Below, piece after piece: positions 20,992-32,900 of a DNA stretch of 64,000 nt. Positions within the stretch are counted from its first letter, which is position 1; the number at the start of each line of letters is the position of its first letter. The stretch is from Actinoalloteichus fjordicus (lineage in GTDB: Bacteria; Actinomycetota; Actinomycetes; Mycobacteriales; Pseudonocardiaceae). A model generated the notes under the pieces. That model was given only the letters and a program-made list of their open reading frames with translations, searched no databases and was not told the origin of the DNA. A program made the position numbers and the translations under genes. Where the stretch lies: positions 3,720,001 through 3,784,000 of the forward strand of contig NZ_CP016076.1 of the NCBI RefSeq assembly GCF_001941625.1. Direction: 5' to 3'.

Positions 20992-23900
20992 TCATCCCTC
21001 CACTCGCGCGGTCGGGGACGCCCCGAGCGCCCGCTCGATCAGGGCGGCGGCGTCGAGGTCGTCGTACTCCTCGCCCGCACCGGCGTCCGCACCGGCGGCG
21101 TCGCCATCGGCAAGTCGCAGCAGCGTGTCCAGCAGGCCCGCCTTGCGGAACCGCTCCAGCGGTATCCCCGCGAGGGCGCGGCGCAGCTCGGCCTCGGCGG
21201 GGTCGGCCGGTTCCGCCGATTCCGGCAGAATTCCGGCGAGTAGCTCCCCGGCCAGTGCGGCCGGTGTCGGATGGTCGTAGACGAGCGTGGCGGACAACCG
21301 CAGCCCGGTGGCGGCGGTCAGCGCGTTGCGGAACTCCACGGCCGTCAGCGAGTCGAAGCCGAGATCGGCGAAGGCCCGTTCCACGTCGAGCTCGTGTGCG
21401 TCGTGGTACCCGAGTGCACCCGCTGCCTGCTCGCGGACCAGTCGCACCAGCATTCCGTGCCGCTCGCCGGGTTCCGTTGCGGCGAGCGCCGCCCGCAGTG
21501 CCGATCCGGAGCCGGTGTCCGCAGGCTGCTTCTCCCGCAGCGCGGCCGCCACCTCGGGAAGCTCGCCCAGCAGCGGGCTGGGCCGCAACGCGGTGAAACC
21601 GGCGGCGAACCGGGACCAGTCCACATCGGCCACGGTCACCGTGGTTCGGTCCTCCGCCAGGCTGCGGCGCAACGCGAGGATCGCGAGCTCCGGTGCCAGC
21701 AGTCGCAGACCGAGCCGTTCCAGCCCCTGCGCTGCCTCCGGACCGGAGACCATGCCGCCGCCGCCCCACGGTCCCCAGGCAACCGCCGTGGCCCTGAGTC
21801 CTCGGGCCCGGCGCAGTTCGGCGAGCCCGTCGAGGTAGGCGTTGGCCGCCGCGTAGGCGCCCTGCCCGCCGCTGCCCCAGATGCCCGCGATGGAAGAGAA
21901 GAGTACGAAGGCGTCGAGTTCGGTGTCGGCGAAGGCGGCATCGAGGTTGCGCGCCCCGGCCACCTTCGCCGCGAGGACCCGTTCGAATTGGTCGGAGGAG
22001 GTCTCGGCGAGGGTGTTCACCTCGGACACCCCGGCAGCGTGCACCACCACCCGGACCTGTTCGCCCTGTTCGGCCAGCCCGGACAACAACGCGGACAGCG
22101 CTTCGGCGTCCGAGGCGTCGAAGGCCGCGAGGGTCACCCTGACGCCGTACCCGCGCAACTCCTCGGCGAGTTCCTCCGCACCGGGAGATCCGGGGCCTCG
22201 GCGGCTGGTGAGCACCAGGTGCTCGGCGCCGCCGCCTGCGAGCCAGCGGGCGACCTGCCCGCCCAGCGCGCCGGTCCCGCCGGTGACGAGCGCGGTGCCG
22301 CGGGTCGCCCACTCCGGGCCGCCGGTCGCGGCACCCACCCGGACCAGACGTCTGCCGAACACCCCGGCGGACCGCACGGCAAGCTGGTCCTCGCCTGCTG
22401 CGCCGGACAGCAGGCCCGGCAACCGGCGCAGCACGCCCTGGTCCCGGGTAGCAGGCAGGTCGATCAGGCCGCCCCAGCCACGCGGGAACTCCAGGGCCGC
22501 GACCCGGCCCAGGCCCCACACCATGGCCTGCCCCGGATCGGTGACCGGGTCGCCCGGCCCGGTGCCGACCGCCCCCCGGGTGAGGCACCACAGCGGCGCT
22601 CCCAATCCGGCCCCGGCAAGGGCCCGCAGCAGGGCCAGCAGGGCATCGGCTTCGGCGCCGCCCTGCCAGCCTGCGGGGAAGAGCACTCCGGTCACGCCTT
22701 CGGCTGCGGCAGCCAGTTTCGCCGGGTCGTCCAGCGCATCCCGGTGCGCCAACCGAACCAGGTCGGACGCAGGACCGGTCAGTTCGGCGGTCACCTCGGC
22801 CAGGTACTCGTCGGCGGACTCCGGTTCGATCAGCAGCCAGCTGCCGAGTGCCACGGGTTCGCCGGGTGCGGCGAGCGGGGACCACCCGACGTCGTAGCGC
22901 CACGAGTCCGCGGTGGACGAATCGTGCAGCCTGCGTCGCCAGGAGTTCAGCGCAGGCAGCACCTCGCCGAGCGGGGCGTCCTCGGTCAATCCCAGGGTGT
23001 GGGTCAGATCGGCGAGGTCGGCCCGCTCCACGGCTTCCCAGAGCACCGTGTCCTCGGCGGCGGCTGTCGGCACCGACGGATCGAGCCAGAGCCGCTGTCG
23101 CTGGAAGGGGTAGGTGGGCAGCGCGATCCGCCTGCCGCCGCTCACGACGGGAGTCCAGTCCACCCGGCCGCCGTGCACGTGCCAGGCGCCCAGCGCGGCG
23201 GTGAAGGTGTCCTGCTCATCGGTGCTGTCCGCCCGCGCGGCCGGGATGAAGGACCGCTCCTGGTTCGCAGGCAGTCCGGCGGCGGCCAGCGCGGTGAGCA
23301 CGGCGTCCGGGCCGAGTTCGAGGAAGCGGGTGACCTGAGCGGAGTCCAGGTAGGAGACGGCATCGCCGAAGCGGACGGTGGCCCGGACCTGCTCGACCCA
23401 GTAGCCGGGTGAGCACAGCTCGGCCTCGGTGGCGGGTGCACCGGTCACCGTCGACACCACGGCCGTCCGGGGCGGTTGGAAGTCCACGGTGGCCATGACG
23501 CGGCCGAAATCGGCGAGCATCGGTTCCATCCGGGGCGAGTGGAAGGCGTGCGAGACGCGCAGCCTGCGCACCTTCCGGCCTCGGGCGGCGAACTCCGCCC
23601 CGATCGCCAGCACAGCGTCCTCGTCACCGGAGACCACCACCGAGGCCGGACCGTTCACCGCCGCCAGGGTGGCGGCCCCTGGCACTTCGGCTCCAGCCGG
23701 CACTTCGGCTCCAGCCGGCACTTCGGCCCCGGACTGCGCCGCGATCCCCGACAGCAGCGGCCGCACCTCGTCGGCGGTGGCCTGCACCGCGACCATCGCA
23801 CCGCCGGAGGGCAGCGCCTGCATCAACCTGCCTCGGGCGGCGACCACCCGGCAGGCGTCCGCCAGGGAGAACACCCCCGCGACGTGCGCTGCGGCCAGTT

Positions 23901-26900
23901 CGCCGATGGAGTGGCCGACCAGGTAATCGGCGCTGAGGCCGTGTGCTTCGGCGAGTCGGAACAGCGCCACCTCGTAGGCGAACAGCGCGGGTTGGCCGTA
24001 GCCGGTGTGGTCCAGCAGCGCGGCCTCCGGTGATCCCGGCTCGGCGAACACCAGCTCGGCGAGCGGGCGGTCCAGTTCGGCATCCAGGTAGGCGGCCGCA
24101 GCGTCGAAGGCCTCGGCGAACACCTCGGAGGCGGCATACAGTCCCCGGCCCATCCCGGCGTGCTGCGCTCCCTGACCGGTGAACAGGAAGGCCGCGCGGG
24201 CGCCCGGTCGCGCGATCCCGGTGAGCACACCGGCGGTCTGCTCGCCCTCGGCGAGGGCACGCAGCCCGGCCGTCAGCTCGCCGCCGTTCGCGCCCGACAC
24301 CGTCGCGCGGTGCTCCAGCGTGGCGCGGTGGTGCGCGAGCGTGCGGGCCACATCGGCCGGGTCCGCCTCGCCGATGCCCGCAAGGAGGTTCGCGGCCTGG
24401 GCCCGCAGTGCCTCGGCGGTGCGGGCGGACACCAGCCACGGCGCGGGCCGGTCCGGTCGGTCGGCCGGTTCGACACCGGTCGGCGATTCGGGCGCCTGTT
24501 CCAGAATGGTGTGCGCGTTGGTGCCGCTGATCCCGAACGAGGAGACCGCAGCACGGCGCGGCCTGCCGGTCTCGGGCCAGGACATCGGTTCGGTGAGCAG
24601 CCGCACCGCGCCTGCCGACCAGTCCACCTTCGTCGTCGGCCGGTCGGCGTGCAGCGTCACCGGGAGCAGGCCGTGCCGGATGGCCTGGACCATCTTGATG
24701 ACTCCGGCGACGCCGGCCGCCGACTGGGTGTGTCCGATGTTGGACTTGATCGACCCGAGCCACAGCGGCCGCTCCGGTTCGCGGCCGAGGCCGTACCCGG
24801 CGAGCAGGGCCTGTGCCTCCACCGGATCGCCGAGGGCCGTCCCGGTGCCGTGTGCTTCGACGGCGTCCACCTCGGACGATTCCAGGCCGGCGCCCGCCAG
24901 GGCCTGGCGGATCACCCGTTGCTGCGCGGGACCGTTGGGGGCGGTGAGGCCGTTCGAGGCGCCGTCGGAGTTGACGGCGGAGCCGCGCACGGTGGCCAGT
25001 ACGTCGTGGCCCAGTCGCCGCGCCTGGGACAGCCGCTCCACCAGCAGCAGGCCGACCCCTTCCGACCAGCCGGTGCCGTCGGCCTCGTCGGAGAACGCCT
25101 TACACCGGCCGTCCGGGGCAAGCCCGCCCTGGCGGCCGAACTCCAGGAAGGCGTTGGGAGTGGACATCACGGTGACCCCGCCGACGACGGCGAGCTCGCA
25201 CTCCCCGCCGCGCAGCGACTGGGCGGCCAGATGCAGCGCGACCAGCGAGGAGGAGCAGGCGGTGTCCAAGGAGATGGCGGGGCCCTCGAGCCCGAGCAGA
25301 TAGGCGATCCGGCCGGAGGCAACGCTGCTCGCACTGCCGGTGAGCAGGTGTCCCGCGACACCGTCGGGGACCTCGGTCAGCGCGGCTCCGTACCCGGAGG
25401 AACCGGCGCCGATGAACACCCCGGTCGCGCTGCCGCGCAGGGCGGTGGGGTCGATTCCGGCGCGTTCGAACAGTTCCCAGCAGGATTCCAGCAGCAGCCG
25501 CTGCTGCGGGTCCATGGCCAGCGCCTCGCGCGGCGAGATCCCGAAGAAGCCGGGGTCGAAGGTGTCGGCGTCGTAGACGAAGCCGCCCTGCCGCTCGGCC
25601 GCGCTTCCGCCGAGGCCTGCGAGGTCCCAGCCTCGGTTCTCGGGGAACCGCGAGATCGCGTCGGTGCCGTCGACCACCAGCTGCCACAGGTCTTCCGGGG
25701 AGCGGACCCCGCCGGGGAACCGACAGCTCATCGCGACGATGACGATCGGGTCCTCGTCGCCAGCGGTGTCGATGACCGGTCCGGCAGGCGTCGGGCCGTC
25801 CTCGCCGAGCAACTCCGTTCGGACCAGGCGGGCGAGTGCGGCGGAGTTCGGGTGGTCGAAGGCCAGGGTGGTCGGCAGCGCGAGCCCGGTGGCCTCGGTC
25901 AGTCGGTTGCGCAGTTCCACGGCGGTCAGCGAGTCGAATCCGAGGTCCGAGAAGGCGCGTTCCGGGGCGATCGCGGCCGCGTCGCGGTGGCCGAGCACCA
26001 GGGCCACCTGTTCGCGGACCAGTTCGTCGATCGCCCTGTCCCGGTCGGCGGCAGGCAGGCCCGCCAGCCGTTGCCGCAACCGGTCGCCGGTTCCACCACC
26101 CGATGCGCCGTCCGCGACGGCCTCGACTGCGGCGGGGACGCCTGCCAGCAGCGGGCTGGCTCGTAGGGCGGTGAAGCCCGGTGCGAAGGCGGACCAGTCC
26201 ACATCGGCCACCACGGTGGTGGTCAGCTGGTGCTCCACCGAGCTGTGGAGTGCGGTGACGGCGGCGTCGGGGTCCATCGGGCGCAGGCCTCGGCGGCGCA
26301 GGGCCTCCTCGGCTCCGTCAGCGGCGGCCATCCCGTCGCCGGACCACGGTCCCCAGGCGATCGAGGTGGCCGCGAGGCCGAGGGACCGGCGATGCTCGGC
26401 AAGCGCGTCGAGATAGGCGTTTCCTGCGGCGTAGGCCGCCTGGCCTCCGCTGCCCCAGATCGCCGCGATCGAGGAGAACAGCACGAACGCATCGAGTTCG
26501 GTGTCCGCGAGCACCTCATGGAGGTGGCGTGCCCCGGTGACCTTGGCGTGGATCATCTCGGCGAGATCGGCAACGGAGGTCTCGGCCAGCGACCGGAGTC
26601 CGGTCTGCCCGGCCGCATGCACCACTGCACGCACCGGGGTGCCCTCGGCCGCCAGCCGGGCGGTCAGGGCGGCGAGCGCCTCGCGGTCGGTGACATCGCA
26701 GGCGAGGACCTCGGCACGGGTACCGAGTCCGGTCAGCTCCTCGGTGAGGGCGGCGGCGCCCGGCGCGGCAGGCCCGCGCCTGCTGGTGAGCACCAGGTGG
26801 TCGGCTCCGGAGCGGGCCAGCCAACGGGCGATGTGCGCTCCGAGCCCGCCGGTGCCGCCGGTGACGAGCACTGTTCCGCGCGGCGACCAACCGGTTGCAG

Positions 26901-29900
26901 GCCCGGCCAGCGGTGCGGGCACGAGCCTGCGGCCCAGCACGGCGGATCCTCGGATGGCGACCTGGTCCTCGGTGCCGTCCGCGAGCACTCGGCACAACCG
27001 GGCGAGGCCGCGCCGGTCGAGGTTCGCAGGCAGGTCGATCAGCCCGCCCCAGCGGGTGGGTTGTTCGAGCGCCGCAACCCGGCCCAGGCCCCAGAGTTGG
27101 GCCCGTTCTGGGTCGGAGAGCGGATCGGAGCGCCCGGTGGTGACGGCGCCGTGGGTCAGCACCCACAGTTGCGCCCGGGAGTCCTCGGTGTCCAGGAGAT
27201 GCAGCACGGTGAGCAGTTCATCCACCCCGGGGTCGGCCAGGATGATCTGCTGCGCGGTGTCGCGGGTGAGTGCCTCGGCGAGGTCGTCGTCCGAGAGACA
27301 CAGCGGGGTGACGGTGGCACCGCCCACGCGCAGTGCCTCGGCGATGGCGTCGGTGTCCTCGGCAGCGCTTCCCGCCACGAGCAGCCACTCGCCTTCGGGG
27401 GTGTCGGGGCCGAGGTCCAGCAGCGGCTGCCAGTTCACCCGGTAGCGCCAGGATTCCAACTCAGACTGTGCGGCGAGCCTGCGACGCCAGGCGTTCATGG
27501 CGGGCAGCACGTCCCGCAGCGGCGCCTGGTCCACCCGCAGGGTGCCTGCCAGCGCGTCGAGGTCCTGTTCCTCGACGGCGGCCCAGAAGGCACCGTCGGT
27601 TCGGGTGTCGTATTCGGTTGTCGAGTGGGCGGCGGGTTCTGGCCAGTAGCGCTGGCGGTGGAAGGCGTAGGTGGGCAGGTCGATCCGCCGGGCACCGGGC
27701 AGCAGTGCGGCCCAGTCCAGCGGGGTGCCGGTGGTGTGCAGGGCGGCCATCGCCCCGACCAGGGTCTCGGCCTCCGGCCGGTCCTTGCGCAGCGCAGACA
27801 CCACCGTGGCATCACCGACGATCTCAGCGACCATCGATGTGAGCACGGCTTGCGGACCCAACTCCAGAAAACGTGTCACCCCGGTACGGTGCAAAGCCTC
27901 GATACCGTCGGCGAACCGAACGCACTCCCGCACATGCCGAACCCAATAACCAGCGGTCGAGATCTCCTCGGCCGCCACCTCACCCGAGACCAACGACACC
28001 ACCGGAAGCCGCGCCGACTCGAACCGAACACCCTCCGCCACCCCGGCGAACTCCACCAACATCGGATCCATCAGATGCGAATGGAACGCATGCGACACCA
28101 CCAGCCTGCGAGTCTTGCGACCCAAGCTGGCGAAATGCGCCGCCACCGCCGACACCGCGACCTCGGCACCGGACACCACCACCGACCCCGGACCGTTCAC
28201 GGCCGCAATACCCACCACATCCGACAACAGCGGCCGCACCTCGTCCTCCGACGCCGCCACCGCCACCATCGCCCCACCCTCGGGCAACGCCTGCATCAAC
28301 CGACCACGCGCCCCCACCAGCCGACACGCATCCTCCAGCGAAAACACCCCCGCGACATACGCAGCAGTGATCTCCCCCAACGAATGCCCCGTCACCACAT
28401 CCGGACGAACACCCCACGACTCCACCAAACGGAACAGCGCCACCTCAAACGCAAACAAACCAGCCTGCGCAAACACCGTCCGATCCAAAACAGAACCAGA
28501 GCCGGAATCGGAATCCTCGAACACCACCTCGCTCAACACACCTGGCAACAACCCGTCAAAACCCGCACACACCGCATCAAAAGACTCCGCGAACACCGGA
28601 AACGCGCCGTACAACTCCCGGCCCATCCCCACCCGCTGCGCACCCTGACCGGAGAACAGCACGGCCAAGCGGCCGGGCCCGGCGGCGATGCCGGTCACGA
28701 CCCGTGGATCGACACGGCCGTCCGCAAGCGCCCCCAGGCCTGCGATCAGTTCCTCGCGGTCGCCGCCGATCACCACCGCGCGATGCGCATGCACCGATCG
28801 CGTGGTCGCCAGTGCACAGCCCACGTCGACAGGATCGATCTCCGGAGCATCCTCCACAAAGGACCGCAGTCGCGCGGCCTGCGCCCGCAGCGCCTCCGGG
28901 GATCGCGCCGAGACCGCCCAGGGCGTCACCGACACCGGCATCCGCACCGGCTCGGCTCCCGGCTCCGCAGGTACCTCCTCGAGCAGTAGGTGCGCATTGG
29001 TGCCGCTGACCCCGAACGAGGACACCCCGGCCCGCCTCGGCCGGTCGGTCACAGGCCACGGGGTCTGCTCCGTCAGCAGCGCGATCGCGTCGGAGGACCA
29101 GTCGACGTGCGGGGACGGCGCGTCCACGTGCAGCGTCTTCGGCAACACCCCGTGCCGCATCGCCTGCACCATCTTGATCACACCGGCAATGCCCGCCGCA
29201 GCCTGCGTGTGCCCGAGATTCGACTTCACCGAGCCCAACCACAACGGCTGTCCGTCCGGCCGATCCCGCCCGTAGGTCGCCAACAGCGCCTGCGCCTCGA
29301 TCGGATCGCCTAGGCTCGTCCCGGTCCCGTGTGCCTCGACGGCGTCCACCTCCGAGGCGTCGAGACCGGAGTTCGCCAGGGCCTGCCGGATCACCCGCTG
29401 CTGGGAGGGACCGTTCGGCGACGTCAGGCCGTTCGAGGCGCCGTCGGAGTTCACCGCAGAACCCCGCAGCACCGCCAACACCGGATGCCCGTTGCGCCGC
29501 GCGTCGGACAGCCGTTCCAGCAGCACCAAACCGAGGCCCTCTGACCAGCCGGTACCGTCCGCCGCCTCGGCGAACGCCTTGCAGCGGCCGTCGGCGGCCA
29601 GTCCGCGCTGTCGGCTGAACGCCACGAAGGCACCCGGGGTGGCCATCACCGTGGCCCCGCCCGCGAGTGCGAGATCGCATTCCCCCGAGCGCAGCGACTG
29701 CGCCGCCAGGTGCATCGCCACCAGCGAGGAGGAGCACGCGGTGTCCACCGTGACCGCCGGGCCCTCCAGCCCGAAGGCGTAGGCGACCCGGCCGGAGACG
29801 ACGCTGGCCGCGTTGCCGGTGCCGGAGTGCCCCTCGCCTGCGTCGACGGCGCCCATCAGCGCCAGCTGGTAGTCCTGCCCGTTGGTGCCGACGAAGGCAC

Positions 29901-32900
29901 CTGCCCGGCTGCCGCGCACGTCGATCGGATCGATGCCTGCGCGTTCGAACAGCTCCCAGGAGCCTTCCAGCAGCAGTCGCTGCTGTGGGTCCATCGCCAG
30001 TGCCTCGCGCGGCGAGATCCCGAAGAAGCCGGCGTCGAACCCGGCGGCGTCATCGAGGAAGCCGCCTTCGGCGACGTAGCTGGTACCGGGGTGGTCCGGA
30101 TCAGGGTGGTAGAGCGAATCGACATACCAGCCTCGGTCGCGCGGGAAGCCGGCGATCGCGTCGGTTCCGGTGGCGAGCAGCTCCCACAGCTCGTCGGGGT
30201 TGTGCACCCCGCCTGGGAAACGACAGCTCATCGAGACGATCGCGATCGGCTCGCCGGTCTCGGCGTGGGCCGAGGACGGCGCTGCTGCCGATCCGCCTGT
30301 TCCCACGATCTGCTCGGCCAGGTGGCCAGCCAGCAGGGCGGGGGTCGGATAGTCGAAGACGAGGGTGGCGGACAGCGGCAGGCCGCTCGCGGCGCCGAGC
30401 AGGTTGCGCAGCTCGACGGCGGTCAGCGAGTCGAAGCCGAGATCACGGAAGGCCCGGTCCGCGTCGATCGCTGCCGAACCGGAGTAGCCGAGTATCCCGG
30501 CCGTCTGTGCCCGGACCAGTTCAAGCAGCGCCGCGTGCTGTTCGGCCTGCGTTCGGCCGGCCAGCACCTCGTGGAGCCCGAGATCCGCTGCCGACGAGGC
30601 CGGGGCGACGACGCCTGCGGCTTCGGGCAGCTCGCGCAGCAGCGGGCTGGGGCGGGTGCGGGAGAGCACCGGGGTGTAGCGACTCCAGTCGATATCGGCG
30701 ACGACCACATCGGCGCCGGGATGCCAGACCGCCCGGCCCAACGCGGTGACCGCGAGGTCCGGCGACATCGGCAGCACCCCGCCGCGCCGGGTGCGCTGGG
30801 CCGCCAGTTCGTCGGCGGCCATTCCAGTCCCCGCCCAGCTGCCCCAGGCGATCGCGGTGGCAGGCAGGCCCTGTCCGGTGCGCCACTGCGCGAAGGCGTC
30901 CAGTGCCGCGTTGGCCGCCGCGTAGCCGCCCTGCCCCGCAGCACCCACCGCGCCGGCGAGTGAGGTGAACAGCACGAACGCCGAGAGATCCGTACCCGAG
31001 GTCACCTCGTGCAGGTTCATCGCAGCCTGGACCTTGGCCTCCATCACGGCGGCGAGGCGGTCGGTGCTCAGTCCGGCCAGCACGCCGTCGTCGAGTACGC
31101 CTGCGGCGTGCACGACGGCGCTGAGCGGGGCGTCCTGGGGTACCGCCGCGAGCACCGCGCGCAGTTGTTCCGTCGAGGCCGCATCACCGGCGAGGGCGTC
31201 GGCGCGGACTCCGAGATCGGTCAGTTCCGCCACGAGTTCGGCGGCGCCGGGAGTGTCCGGACCTCGGCGACTCGCGAGCAGGATGTGTTCCGCGCCGTTG
31301 CGGGCGAACCAGCGGGCCGCGTGCGCGCCGAGCGCACCGGTACCGCCGACGATGAGCACCGTGCCACCGCCTCGCCAGCCGTCCGGACCAGCCGTGAGCC
31401 TCGGCGCCCGAACCAGACGACGGGCGAGCAGTCCGGTGCCTCGGACCGCTATCTGGTTCTCCTCGCCCTGAGCCAGGGCGGTGAGCACCCGGCGGATGCC
31501 GCGCTCGTCGGTCGCCGAGGGCAGGTCGATCAGCCCGCCCCAGCGGTCCGGGTGCTCCTGCGCGATCACGCCGCCGAGGCCCCACAGCGCGGCCTGCACC
31601 GGGTGTCGCACCGGGTCCTGCTCACCCACGGAGGTCGCGCCGTCGGTGAGCAGCCACAGCGGCGCCGTCACGCCGGTGTCCCCGAGTGCCTGCACGAGGG
31701 TGGTGGTGGCCGCAAGACCGACGGTCAGTCCCGGATGATCCGGGTGCTGCCTCTCGTCCAGCGCCAGCAGCGAGACCACCCCGGCGAAGCTCTGCCCGGT
31801 GTGCGCCCGCAGGGCTGCGGCGACGGTCTCCCGGTCTGCTGTCGCTCCCGGCTGTTCGAGCACCACGGGTTCAGCGCCGATGGCGGCGAGACCGTCGGCA
31901 AGCGCGGTCGACCAGTCGGCTCCGGTGTGCCCCGGTGGGACGATCAGCAGCCAGCGACCGGCGGGGCGTAGGTCCTCGACGACGAGCGGCGCCCAGGAGA
32001 TCCGGTAGCACCAGGAGTCCACGGTGGACAGCGATTCGCGTTCGCGGTGCCACTGCGCGAGGGCGGGCAACACCTGGTCGAGCGGCGCGTCATCGGCCAC
32101 CCCGAGGGCGCGGGCGAGCTCCCGGTCGGCCACCAGGTCCCAGAACGGGTCCTCGGCAGCGGCGGCGGCGGGCTCGGAACCGGCGAGCCAGTATCGTTCC
32201 CGCTCGAAGGCGTAGGTGGGCAGGTCGATCCGTCGGGCGCCAGGCAGCAGTGCGGCCCAGTCCAACGGGGTGCCGGTGGTGTGCAGGGCGGCCACGGCGG
32301 CCAGCAGCGTTTCGGCCTCGGGCCGGTCCTTGCGTTGGGCGGGCACGGCCGTGGCGTCCTCGACGATCTCGCCGATCATCGAGGTGAGCACTGCCTGTGG
32401 ACCCAACTCCAGGAACCGCGTCACCCCGGTGCGGTGCACCGTCTCGATGCCATCGGCGAACCGAACACAGTCCCGCACATGCCGCACCCAATAACCAGCG
32501 GTCGAGACCTCCTCCCCGGCCATCTCACCCGACACCAATGACACCAGGGGAAGCGCCGCAGGCCGATAATCCACCGACTCCGCCACCGCCGCGAAATCAG
32601 CCGACATCGGCTCCATCAACGCCGAGTGAAACGCATGCGACACCACCAAACGACGAGTCCGACAACCCAGACCGGCGAAATGCCGCTCCACCACCGCGAC
32701 CGCATCCTCGGCACCCGACACCACCACCGACCGAGGACCATTCACCGCCGCGACATCCACCACACCCGACAGCACCGGACGAACCTCGTCCTCCGCCGCC
32801 CCGATGGCCACCATCACCCCACCAGCGGGCAACGCCTGCATCAACCGACCCCGCGCCGCCACCAGACGACACGCATCCTCCAGCGAGAACACCCCCGCGA

